A DNA stretch of 64,000 bases from Thermodesulfovibrionales bacterium. Its GTDB lineage: Bacteria; Nitrospirota; Thermodesulfovibrionia; Thermodesulfovibrionales; Dissulfurispiraceae. Under the pieces are notes generated by a model. That model saw only the letters and a program-made list of their open reading frames with translations. It was not told where the DNA came from and did not search any database. A program made the translations under genes and the position numbers. Shown piece after piece: positions 11,342 through 20,056 of this stretch; the first letter of the stretch is position 1, and every line of letters starts with the position of its first letter. The stretch spans positions 1 through 64,000 of the forward strand of contig JAGUWD010000007.1 of NCBI GenBank assembly GCA_020062545.1, given 5' to 3'.

Positions 11342-13056
11342 AAAATCAGGAGATTGCAAGAATCTTCAATGAAATCGCTGACCTGCTGGAGATAAAGGGA
11401 GAGAATCCCTTCCGCATAAGGGCATATCGCAGGGCTGCGCAGAATATTGAGGGACTGCCAAAGAGTGTCGAAGAAATTCCAAAGGAAGAACTCCTGAAAG
11501 TACCTGGAATTGGACAGGATCTGGCAGGGAAGATCGAGGAGTATATAAAGACAGGTAAGATGCAAGCTCATGAAGAGCTTAAACATGAAATACCTGAGGG
11601 ACTATTAACCCTGCTTTCAGTGCCCGGCCTTGGGCCGAAGACATCAAAATTACTTTATGAGAAATTGAAAATCAAAGGCATCGATGATTTAGAAAGACTC
11701 GCTTCAGAGCATAAACTGGTAGGTCTGCCCGGAATAAAGGAAAAGACAGAGGAGAATATCTTAAAAGGTATAGAAATGTTGAAAAGGGGCAAGGAGCGAC
11801 AGCCTCTCGGAAAGGTTCTTCCCATTGCCAATGACATTCTTGAACATCTGAAGAAAAAAGCCCCTGTTGATAAAATCGACCTTGCAGGGAGTTTGAGGAG
11901 ATGGAAGGATACCATAAAAGACATCGACATCCTTGCAACATCCGATAATCCAAAAGAGGTGATGAGGGTCTTTGTGCATCTCCCTCATGTAAAAGATGTT
12001 TTAATGCATGGCCCTACAAAATCCACTGTGATAATCCATGAAGACCTTCAGGTGGATTTGAGGGTTGTGGAAAAAGAATCCTATGGTGCAGCACTGGCAT
12101 ATTTCACGGGAAGCAAGGCGCATAATATAAGGCTCAGGGAAATGGCAATGAAGAAGGGACTTAAAATCAATGAATACGGCATTTTCCGTGAAAAGGACAA
12201 AAAGAAAATCGGCGGCGAAACAGAGGAGGATATTTATAAAATCCTGGGACTTCCATACATCCCTCCTGAATTAAGGGAAGATCAGGGAGAGATTGAGGCA
12301 GCACAGGAGGGGAGACTTCCAAGACTTGTTACTGCGGAGGAGATTAAGGGCGACCTACATGTACATTCGAAATGGAGCGATGGGAGTCATACATTCGAGC
12401 AGCTTGTTGATGCTGCAAAAGAACGTGGTTATTCATATATTGCAATAACAGACCATTCAAAGGGACTCGGCATTGCGAGGGGATTAACAGGAGAGAGGCT
12501 TCTGGAGCAGAAAAAGGAGATAAATGCAGTTAATAAAAAACTCAAGGGATTCAGGATCATCCACGGCATTGAGGTGGACATAAGGAGCGATGGGAGTCTG
12601 GATATTTCCGATGATGTGCTTAAAGAGCTTGATATTGTTGTTGCATCCATACATTCAGGATTTAAACAGCCCAGAAAGCAGTTGACATATCGTTTGGTAT
12701 CAGCAATGAAAAATCCATATGTAAGCATCATAGCGCATCCCACAGGAAGGCTTATAGGAGAAAGGGATGCATATGATGTGGATATGGATGAGATATTCGC
12801 TACTGCAAAGAAGACAGGAACTGCTATCGAGATAAATGCCTATCCTTTAAGGCTCGATATCAATGATACATATGCAAAAAGGGCAAAGGAGATGGGGATA
12901 CCAATTGTTATAGCAACAGATACCCATGTAATTAATCAATTCGATTACATGAGATACGGCGTATCTATTGCGAGAAGGGGATGGCTGGAAAAGGATGATG
13001 TGCTGAATACTCTGGAAGCGGAAAAGCTATTTAAACGGCTTAAGCCGTTTAAATAA
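11338..13056 (+). CDS. polX: DNA polymerase/3'-5' exonuclease PolX (Pol beta + PHP)
   Basis: Pol X N-terminal HhH plus C-terminal PHP domain (DLHVHSKWSDGSHTFEQL). Confidence 0.94.
   Translation: MKNQEIARIFNEIADLLEIKGENPFRIRAYRRAAQNIEGLPKSVEEIPKEELLKVPGIGQDLAGKIEEYIKTGKMQAHEELKHEIPEGLLTLLSVPGLGPKTSKLLYEKLKIKGIDDLERLASEHKLVGLPGIKEKTEENILKGIEMLKRGKERQPLGKVLPIANDILEHLKKKAPVDKIDLAGSLRRWKDTIKDIDILATSDNPKEVMRVFVHLPHVKDVLMHGPTKSTVIIHEDLQVDLRVVEKESYGAALAYFTGSKAHNIRLREMAMKKGLKINEYGIFREKDKKKIGGETEEDIYKILGLPYIPPELREDQGEIEAAQEGRLPRLVTAEEIKGDLHVHSKWSDGSHTFEQLVDAAKERGYSYIAITDHSKGLGIARGLTGERLLEQKKEINAVNKKLKGFRIIHGIEVDIRSDGSLDISDDVLKELDIVVASIHSGFKQPRKQLTYRLVSAMKNPYVSIIAHPTGRLIGERDAYDVDMDEIFATAKKTGTAIEINAYPLRLDINDTYAKRAKEMGIPIVIATDTHVINQFDYMRYGVSIARRGWLEKDDVLNTLEAEKLFKRLKPFK
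13028..13055. terminator. 28-bp perfect palindrome at the polX 3' end, possible bidirectional terminator
   Basis: TATTTAAACGGCTTAAGCCGTTTAAATA, between converging ORFs. Confidence 0.6.
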
Positions 13057-13058
13057 CA

Positions 13059-13217
13059 TCACTCCATCTTTTTCTCTTCTTCTTCTTTCTCAGAGGTCTC
13101 TTTTATCGATACATCCCTTACAAACTCGGCACATTTCTGTCCTGCCTTCATGGAGAACTGTTTCTGGCAGGTTGCCCTCCATGCACATACAATACATAAG
13201 ACCTTATTCTCACCCAT
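13059..13217 (-). CDS. Small Cys-containing protein (52 aa), absent from the ORF track
   Basis: MGENKVLCIVCAWRATCQKQFSMKAGQKCAEFVRDVSIKETSEKEEEEKKME; strong Shine-Dalgarno AGGAGG upstream. Confidence 0.7.
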   Translation of the reverse strand: MGENKVLCIVCAWRATCQKQFSMKAGQKCAEFVRDVSIKETSEKEEEEKKME

Positions 13218-14055
13218 TGCTCCTCCTGAAATATCTTGCTAAGACCTTTTCAATGTTGTTTATGATGCTGTCCTTTGCATTTATTATAAATATCTTTGGC
13301 CTCTCTGTCTGTATCTCGAAAAGCTCGCGCTCTATCCTTATAACTTCCGGGGGCTCTGAAAACCTGAGCTTCAGCTCATCCTCGAACATTGGGACCATCT
13401 TGTCCTTCATCCTTAGCTCCGTATCCATGAAGAATATGGCTATCTCCGGCATGAGGTCATAAACCCTGTCTAAAAAGGCAGAAACCTCTTTTTGGTATAC
13501 CTGCTTTGGAGGCGAGGACTTAATCTCCATGTAAAGGATTGAGCCGTCTATCTTTGCGAGGAGATCATAATCGCCGCCTATTCCTGGCCTTTTCATCTTT
13601 ACTCCCCATACGGCCTCCGAAGCGAATTCCCTTTTGAATATCTCTGCAACAAACCACTCAAGGGTTTCTCCAAAACTCTTGATAGGGCCTTTTTTAAGCC
13701 TATGGGCATTATTTTCGGGTGCAGCAAGTCTTGTTTTGACAAGATAGCTTATGTATTCGTCTGTAACCTCTTTTGTTGCGTACCGCGTCACCTGCTGAAG
13801 TGTAAACAGTGGCTGGTGCTTGATTACATCCCGCAGGAAGAGCCTGAAGGAATATCGTTTGAGCATCTCATAATATCCGTCAATAAATTTTTTTTCAGGG
13901 ATTAGAAGGTCATCTGAAGGTTCTTTCTTATAGATTCTAAAACCTCGTCTTTTGAGGATTGCAGACAGAGACGGGGTTAATTCGTTTAAGGCCTCTCTGA
14001 GCCGTTTAACCTCTGATCTGAGAAAATCGATCTCTGTTTCTTTTTCTTTAGACAC
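13210..14055 (-). CDS. Hypothetical protein with nuclease-like core (coiled-coil N-terminus, GGDYDLLAKIDGSILYMEIKSSPP)
   Basis: D...ExK pattern of PD-(D/E)XK-like folds. Confidence 0.7.
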   Translation of the reverse strand: MSKEKETEIDFLRSEVKRLREALNELTPSLSAILKRRGFRIYKKEPSDDLLIPEKKFIDGYYEMLKRYSFRLFLRDVIKHQPLFTLQQVTRYATKEVTDEYISYLVKTRLAAPENNAHRLKKGPIKSFGETLEWFVAEIFKREFASEAVWGVKMKRPGIGGDYDLLAKIDGSILYMEIKSSPPKQVYQKEVSAFLDRVYDLMPEIAIFFMDTELRMKDKMVPMFEDELKLRFSEPPEVIRIERELFEIQTERPKIFIINAKDSIINNIEKVLARYFRRSNG

Positions 14056-14076
14056 AAATTTTGAATAAAAACATTT

Positions 14077-14469
14077 TTAGACTACCTTGACAATAACCCT
14101 TCTGTGCCTTGGCCCGTCAAATTCGCAAAAATACACTGACTGCCATGTGCCGAGGAGTGCCTTGCCGTCTTCTATCGCAATAAATTTCGATACACCCACG
14201 AGGGTCGCTTTTATATGGGCAGGGGAGTTCCCTTCCATGTGCTGGTAATCACCCTCAAAAGGGATAAGCCTGTTAAGGGTTGCAAGGATGTCCCTTTTTA
14301 CTGATGGGTCTGCACCTTCGTTGATGGTAATGCCTGCTGTTGTGTGTGGCGCATATATATAACAAATCCCGCTCTTTACGCCCGATTCCTTAATTGCCTC
14401 ATGGATGTCATCTGTAATATCGATGAATTCGGTCTTTGCCTTGCTTTTTATGTTCAGGGTCTTAAGCAC
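14077..14469 (-). CDS. YjbQ/UPF0047 family (secondary thiamine-phosphate synthase-like)
   Basis: GICYIYAPHTTAGITINEGADPSVKRDI. Confidence 0.92.
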   Translation of the reverse strand: MLKTLNIKSKAKTEFIDITDDIHEAIKESGVKSGICYIYAPHTTAGITINEGADPSVKRDILATLNRLIPFEGDYQHMEGNSPAHIKATLVGVSKFIAIEDGKALLGTWQSVYFCEFDGPRHRRVIVKVV

Positions 14470-14926
14470 TGTACAATTCCTCCTTGAGCTGTCTGATGTT
14501 TTTTTTCAACACAGGGTGTATCTTGTCAGGCGCAATCTCAGAAAGGGGAAGTAGAACAAAATCCCTTTTGTGGAGCAGCGGATGCGGTATATGAAGATGT
14601 TCCATGTTAATTACTATATCATCATAAAACAGGATGTCAAGGTCGATGATACGCGGTCCCCACCTGACAGTCTCTTTCCTGCCCATTTCTTTTTCCACTT
14701 CCTTTAGCGTCTTTAGTAATTCCTCTGGTGAAAGCCCTGTCTCTGCCTCAACAGCCATGTTTATAAAATCGGGCTGTTCCTCTAATCCCCAAGGTTTTGT
14801 CTCGTACATCGAAGACGCTTTTTTTATGACAATGCCTTTATCCTTCAATCTTCCTATTGCATTCCTGCAATTAGCCTGTCTGTCTCCCATATTCGAACCA
14901 ATGCCTATGTGAACAATTGAGTTCAT
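14462..14926 (-). CDS. folK: 2-amino-4-hydroxy-6-hydroxymethyldihydropteridine pyrophosphokinase
   Basis: IGIGSNMGDRQANCRNAI; RWGPRIIDLDILFYDD. Confidence 0.95.
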   Translation of the reverse strand: MNSIVHIGIGSNMGDRQANCRNAIGRLKDKGIVIKKASSMYETKPWGLEEQPDFINMAVEAETGLSPEELLKTLKEVEKEMGRKETVRWGPRIIDLDILFYDDIVINMEHLHIPHPLLHKRDFVLLPLSEIAPDKIHPVLKKNIRQLKEELYSA

Positions 14927-15000
14927 AGAGTTGTTGTGTTTATAGGGTTTCTTGGGTTTTAACTCAAAAGACTCGATAAACTCAACAAACCCTATAAACT
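14921..15000. repeat. Second copy of the period-9 inverted repeat family
   Basis: GAGTTGTTG|TGTTTATAG|GGTTTCTTG|GGTTTTAAC|TCAAAAGAC|TCGATAAAC|TCAACAAAC|CCTATAAAC. Confidence 0.7.
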
Positions 15001-16158
15001 TTTCCTTATCCTCTCTACTGCCTCTTTTATTTTCTCAACAGACTGTGTGAGTGCGAACCTTATGTATCCCTCTCCCGGCGCACCGAAGCCGACACCGGGC
15101 GTTCCGAGCACGCCTGTCTTTTCGAGGAGATGGGCAACGAATGTTGTTGAGTCAAAGCCCTTTGGAACCTTTGCCCATAGATAAAATGTTGCCTTTGGTT
15201 TATTAATCTGGATGCCGAGCCCTTTGAGCCCTTCATAAAGCGCGTCCCTGCGCTCCTGATAGATGTTCCTTATGCCGGATAAAATGGAATCATCTGTTTG
15301 AAGCGCAACTATCGATGCCTCCTGAATCGCTTGAAAAACTCCTGAATCGAGGTTGGTCTTAATCTTGCCGAGGCCAAAAATCACATCTCTGTTGCCAACA
15401 GCAAAGCCGATCCTCCATCCGGTCATATTGTATGTCTTGGACAATGAATGAAACTCTATCCCCACATCTTTTGCGCCTTCCACATTGAGAAAGCTCATTG
15501 GCTTTTCATTATCGTAATACACTTCTGAGTATGCTGCATCGTGGCATATGATTATATTGTATTTCACTGCAAGCTCTATAGCATTTTTAAAAAAGCCTTC
15601 CGTGGCCACAGCAGCAGTAGGATTATTTGGATAATTCAAAAACATCAATTTTGCCCTTTTCAGTTTATCCTCAGGGATTGCCTTGAAATCGGGCAAAAAG
15701 CCGTTTTCTTCCTTAAGGGGCATTATGCAGGACTCTCCTCCTGCAAACAATGTCCCTACGGGATAGACCGGATAGCCGGGGGAGGGGACAAGGACAACAT
15801 CACCCGGATTTACAAAGGCAAGGGGAATGTGGCCAATGCCTTCTTTAGAGCCAATGAGGGACAACACTTCTGTTTTTGGGTCAAGGGACACGTTAAATCT
15901 CTGCCTGTACCAGTTTGCTACGGCTTCCCTGTAAGAGATCATCCCTTCATATGACGGATAGCGGTGGTGTGCCGGCTTATCAACTGCCTTTTTCATGGCA
16001 TCAACTATATGCTGAGGCGTAGGAATATCAGGGTCTCCGATGCTCAGGTCTATAACATCAACACCCCTTGAAAGGGCATCCTGCTTCATCTTGTCAATGG
16101 CTGCAAAGAGGTATGGCGGCAGGTTTTTCACACGGTCTGCCAGTTCAATCTTAATCAT
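14992..16158 (-). CDS. dapL: LL-diaminopimelate aminotransferase-like class I aminotransferase
   Basis: DVIDLSIGDPDIPTPQHIVDAMKKAV; SLSKTYNMTGWRIGFAVGN. Confidence 0.88.
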   Translation of the reverse strand: MIKIELADRVKNLPPYLFAAIDKMKQDALSRGVDVIDLSIGDPDIPTPQHIVDAMKKAVDKPAHHRYPSYEGMISYREAVANWYRQRFNVSLDPKTEVLSLIGSKEGIGHIPLAFVNPGDVVLVPSPGYPVYPVGTLFAGGESCIMPLKEENGFLPDFKAIPEDKLKRAKLMFLNYPNNPTAAVATEGFFKNAIELAVKYNIIICHDAAYSEVYYDNEKPMSFLNVEGAKDVGIEFHSLSKTYNMTGWRIGFAVGNRDVIFGLGKIKTNLDSGVFQAIQEASIVALQTDDSILSGIRNIYQERRDALYEGLKGLGIQINKPKATFYLWAKVPKGFDSTTFVAHLLEKTGVLGTPGVGFGAPGEGYIRFALTQSVEKIKEAVERIRKSL

Positions 16159-16180
16159 TATGAAGCCTCCTTAATATAGT

Positions 16181-16300
16181 TCGACAGTGCGATAGTTCGA
16201 TAGAATGGCAGTAAATATAGAATAAAATAATTCCATGGAAACTGTCGCACTTCCGATCTTCTGCGTTATCGTACTACGTTGTCGCACGTATTTTATCGCA
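16181..16300. repeat. Degenerate period-8 repeats (TTCGACAG|TGCGATAG|TTCGATAG...)
   Basis: Direct units followed by complementary units CTGTCGCA|CTTCCGAT|CTTCTGCG; related units at about 4379-4430. Confidence 0.55.
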
Positions 16301-16340
16301 GAAACCAGCAAAAGGTCAAAAACAGAATAGGCCTGGAAAT

Positions 16341-16373
16341 AAAAAGGGACGGCATTTTATTACCGCCCCTTTT
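16341..16373 (-). terminator. Hairpin terminator of the DUF5666-like gene
   Basis: AAAAGGGACGG...CCGCCCCTTTT downstream of the minus-strand ORF. Confidence 0.6.
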
Positions 16374-16392
16374 ATCCACTATTTATTTAGGT

Positions 16393-16752
16393 TTATTTTT
16401 TTGCCGGCTTTGCAGGTTCTGTGCTTTTTTTCTCTGTCTTTGAGGGTTTTATCTCGATGCTTTTCGCAATATTTTTCCCATCCACTTCAGAGTACTTCAC
16501 TGTCACCTTATCGCCAACCTGCACATCGGAAAGGGATTTTTTCTCTTTCTCTGCTTTTACCATGGTCTTCTCATCGGTTGAAATAACGACCTCGGCTTTT
16601 TTGCCTTTTACTGTTAGTGATTTGGCTGCTGCGTCCACTGCCGCGACTTCGCCTGTTATCTGTTTTACTTTCACCTTCTCCTTTGCGACAGCTACGCCTG
16701 CAATGGAAATAACAAGGAGAATCGAAAGCACAATTGAAAATACCTTCTTCAT
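16393..16752 (-). CDS. Secreted small protein, DUF5666-like
   Basis: Signal peptide MKKVFSIVLSILLVISIAGVAVA, then TGEVAAVDAAAKSLTVKGKKAEVVI...VQVGDKVTVKYSEVDGKNIAKSI. Confidence 0.75.
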   Translation of the reverse strand: MKKVFSIVLSILLVISIAGVAVAKEKVKVKQITGEVAAVDAAAKSLTVKGKKAEVVISTDEKTMVKAEKEKKSLSDVQVGDKVTVKYSEVDGKNIAKSIEIKPSKTEKKSTEPAKPAKK

Positions 16753-16779
16753 TAAAAACCTCCTCAACAGTTTGTAATA

Positions 16780-16814
16780 AACAAAGGGCAGGTGGCAATC
16801 ACCTGCCCTTTGTT
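16780..16814. terminator. Perfect 15-bp-arm hairpin between two small secreted-protein genes
   Basis: AACAAAGGGCAGGTG-GCAAT-CACCTGCCCTTTGTT. Confidence 0.6.
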
Positions 16815-16824
16815 GGAGAAGCAT

Positions 16825-17061
16825 TTATTTCTTCTCTTCTTTCTTTTCTTCTTTCTTTTCTTTTTTAGCTTTCTTCTTAGCTTTCTTCTCTTTCTTCTCT
16901 TCCTTCTTGTCAGCTTTATCAGCAGCCTTATCCTCGGCCTTCTTCTCCTCCATCTTTGGAGCTGCCTTGTCAGCCTTTGCCGGCTTCTCTGCTGCGAATG
17001 CAACTGTTGTCATTGCGAAAGCAAAAAGAAGTGCTACAACCAATGCTATGACCTTCTTCAC
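16825..17061 (-). CDS. Lys/Ala/Glu-rich low-complexity exported protein
   Basis: Signal peptide MKKVIALVVALLFAFAMTTVAFA followed by a K/E/A-rich tail. Confidence 0.75.
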   Translation of the reverse strand: MKKVIALVVALLFAFAMTTVAFAAEKPAKADKAAPKMEEKKAEDKAADKADKKEEKKEKKAKKKAKKEKKEEKKEEKK

Positions 17062-17192
17062 TATTTAATCACCTCCCTTTTTTTAGGAATTCCCCAATCT
17101 TTGGCAGACCCGATTATACAATTTATATGCCAAATTCAGCAAACATTAAAAAACCTTATTTGTCAATGAGATTATATGTGGAGGTTTTAGAT

Positions 17193-18578
17193 CTAATTCT
17201 TCTTTTGGGAAGGCATATCCTCTTTTGAGGATATGTTGAATTTTTCGAGCCTGTACCAGAATGTTTTATAGCTCATGCCGAGCAAACGGGCTGCCTTTGC
17301 TGCCACATTATTTGCCCTGGTCATTGCCTTTTTGATTAATTCTTTTTCGAGTTCCTCAAAATTTATGCCCTCTTCAGGGATTTCTATATCCAAGATGCCC
17401 TTGTCAGTTGGAAGCCTCAATTCACCCTTAATGTCATCAAGATTTATTATGTCAGTATCACTCATTAAAACAGCCCTTTCGATAACGGATTCCAGTTGCC
17501 TGATGTTGCCGGGCCAGTGGTAATCCATAATCGCCTTTATTGCGCTGTCGCTTATTCCCTTCATCCTTTTACCGAATTCATTGTTATATTTATCAATAAA
17601 GAATCTTACAAGAGATGGAATATCCTCCTTTCTGTCTCTTAAGGGAGGAATGTTAACTGTTACCACCTTAAGCCTGTAGTACAAGTCTTCCCTGAAAGTA
17701 CCCTTTATCACCTCTTTTTCGAGGTCCTTATTGGTTGCTGCTATTATCCTGACATCAACCTTTATGTTGTCTTTTCCACCTACCCTTCTGACCTCTTTAT
17801 CCTGCAGGACTCTTAATATTTTGGTCTGCATCAGAGACGGTAAATCACCAATTTCGTCCAGTAAAAGGGTTCCTTTATCCGATGATTCAAATATTCCTAT
17901 TTTTCTATGAGTAGCGCCGGTAAATGCACCCGGCTCATAGCCGAAGAGTTCGCTTTCGATGAGGTTTTCTGGTATGGCCGCACAATTAATGGCAGTAAAT
18001 GGACCCGTCCGACGCGGACTGTTATAATGGATTGCCCGTGCAATAAGCTCCTTTCCTGTACCACTTTCCCCCTGTATCAATACGGTTACGGAGGTCGGGG
18101 TTACCTTCCTGACCACCTCCATAGCTGCCTTCATGTTTTTGGATTCACCGACAATTCCCTCTATCTTGAACTTTTCAAAGAGTGCATCCTGTAATCTGAT
18201 ATTCTCTTTTAATAACTCCATTCTCTCTGAGGCTTTTTTAACAGTGAGAACAATGGCATCCTTTTCAAGAGGCTTTGTGAGGTAATCGAATGCACCTTTT
18301 TTCATTGCCTCCACTGCCGAGGATATGGTGCCGTAAGCTGTCATGATAATAACTGCAGGCTTGATCAAATCATCCGGAATGGTATCCAGAAGCTGCATAC
18401 CGCTCATGCCGCCCATCTTGAGGTCTGTTATGACCACATCTGGATTTAAGGCTTTTATAAGTTTGATCCCGTCTTCTGCCGAAGGAGCCGTATGGACTTC
18501 ATACCCCTCACCTTCAAGAATGGTTTGCAGTATGTCCCTCTGACGATGTTCATCATCAATTACGATTATTACAGACAT
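17193..18578 (-). CDS. Sigma-54-dependent response regulator, NtrC family
   Basis: REC domain, GESGTGKELIARAIH Walker A, GAFTGA loop, C-terminal HTH. Confidence 0.96.
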   Translation of the reverse strand: MSVIIVIDDEHRQRDILQTILEGEGYEVHTAPSAEDGIKLIKALNPDVVITDLKMGGMSGMQLLDTIPDDLIKPAVIIMTAYGTISSAVEAMKKGAFDYLTKPLEKDAIVLTVKKASERMELLKENIRLQDALFEKFKIEGIVGESKNMKAAMEVVRKVTPTSVTVLIQGESGTGKELIARAIHYNSPRRTGPFTAINCAAIPENLIESELFGYEPGAFTGATHRKIGIFESSDKGTLLLDEIGDLPSLMQTKILRVLQDKEVRRVGGKDNIKVDVRIIAATNKDLEKEVIKGTFREDLYYRLKVVTVNIPPLRDRKEDIPSLVRFFIDKYNNEFGKRMKGISDSAIKAIMDYHWPGNIRQLESVIERAVLMSDTDIINLDDIKGELRLPTDKGILDIEIPEEGINFEELEKELIKKAMTRANNVAAKAARLLGMSYKTFWYRLEKFNISSKEDMPSQKKN

Positions 18579-18580
18579 AA

Positions 18581-20035
18581 CTATGAACCCCCTTTTGGCA
18601 ATGGAAGGATCAGTTTTACATCGCTGCCCTTGCCTTCGGTGCTGTCGAACTCAACTCTTCCGCCATGTTCCTCCATAACCCGCATCGTCATGGGTAATCC
18701 GAGACCAAGACCGTTCTGCTTTGTAGAAAAAAACGGCTCAAATATCCTTGGAAGGTTTGCTTGCGATACCCCGATACCACTGTCTTTTATGGATAAAACA
18801 AACTCTTTACCGACAATTTCTGTTTTGATTGCAAGTGTCTTTTCTTGCGATGTCTCCATTGCATGAAATGCATTGGCAATGATATTCAATATGCATGATT
18901 TAAAGAGGTCTGTGTCAACATTGATTTCAACTTCAGCAGAGTAATCTTTGATAATGCTTATCCCGTCTGCCTCTGCCTTTGCCCAGATAAGTGCCATAAC
19001 ATCTTCCATGAGATGCGAGGACATCACTTTGTGAAGGTTAAGCTTAATCGGTCTGCTGTAATCGAGGAAATCATTTACCAGCTTATTAAGCCTGTGTACC
19101 TCCTGTTTTATGCCGCTTATGAGATTGTCAAACCTTTTTCTATCCCCTTCGTCTTTCGGCGGATATTTTTCGCCTATATGATCAACGCTCAGGCTGATAA
19201 AATTCAGGGGATTTCTGATCTCATGGGCAATATTCCTCGAAAGCTGTCCCAATCCCGAAAGATGTTCGGCCTCTCTCAGTTTTTCTTCCAGAGTTCGTGT
19301 TTCTTGCAGCTTTTGTACCATGAAATTAAAGCTTTCCGAGAGTTGTCCGATTTCATCCCTGCTCTTTACAGGTATATTCTGATTTAAGTCTCCAGCTGCA
19401 ACCCTCATGGCTGCATCCACCACATTCTGGATTGGCTGTGTATATCGTCTGGAAAGAATTAATGTCATAATAATGCCTATCCCGAAGACAAAAAGAGTTA
19501 CGATAATCCTTTTCAGTGCATTAATCCTGAGAATCTTAGAGAAGTCGTCCTTGTTTATCTTTAAATGAATATAGCCGTACTGTGTATTTTCTGCAACAAC
19601 AGGCACTATTATATTATATGTGCTTCCTTCATCAGAAATAGGCTCACCCAATTCTGCCCTGATGATGAGTTCCTTTCTCTTGTGGGTAATGGGCTGGCCT
19701 ACCTTTGCAAGATTACTGCTTGCCACGATCTCGTCTGCATTACTTATTATGGATATCTCTTTAACACCCTTTGCATTGAGTTCTTTTAGATATTTTGAAA
19801 GCCTTGCCTCATCAGTAGCCCCTGATGCTGTGACCTCTTCAACACCCACCTGTATAGCCTTCGTAAGCTCCATTGTCTGTCTTTCCAGTTCTCTGAAAAG
19901 GGCCTGCTCTGACTGTGAGTAAAGGAACATGAGCACCGAAATGAGGATAAAGCTGAGAAAAAGCATCATGAATACGAGTTTTCTGTTAAGGGAAAGATTG
20001 TAGGAGAGTTTTTTAAACATACCAAATAATAACAT
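18581..20035 (-). CDS. Sensor histidine kinase (TM-HAMP-HisKA-HATPase)
   Basis: LGQLSRNIAHEIRNPLNFISLSVDHI H-box; GLGLGLPMTMRVMEEHGG. Confidence 0.95.
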   Translation of the reverse strand: MLLFGMFKKLSYNLSLNRKLVFMMLFLSFILISVLMFLYSQSEQALFRELERQTMELTKAIQVGVEEVTASGATDEARLSKYLKELNAKGVKEISIISNADEIVASSNLAKVGQPITHKRKELIIRAELGEPISDEGSTYNIIVPVVAENTQYGYIHLKINKDDFSKILRINALKRIIVTLFVFGIGIIMTLILSRRYTQPIQNVVDAAMRVAAGDLNQNIPVKSRDEIGQLSESFNFMVQKLQETRTLEEKLREAEHLSGLGQLSRNIAHEIRNPLNFISLSVDHIGEKYPPKDEGDRKRFDNLISGIKQEVHRLNKLVNDFLDYSRPIKLNLHKVMSSHLMEDVMALIWAKAEADGISIIKDYSAEVEINVDTDLFKSCILNIIANAFHAMETSQEKTLAIKTEIVGKEFVLSIKDSGIGVSQANLPRIFEPFFSTKQNGLGLGLPMTMRVMEEHGGRVEFDSTEGKGSDVKLILPLPKGGS

Positions 20036-20056
20036 AGTATAATAATATAACTACAA

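Noticed and set aside
16792-17169. Plus-strand 125-aa Leu/Phe-rich ORF
   Set aside because: Antisense artefact of the polypyrimidine strand of the Lys-rich gene; the minus-strand ORF has a signal peptide and a plausible start.
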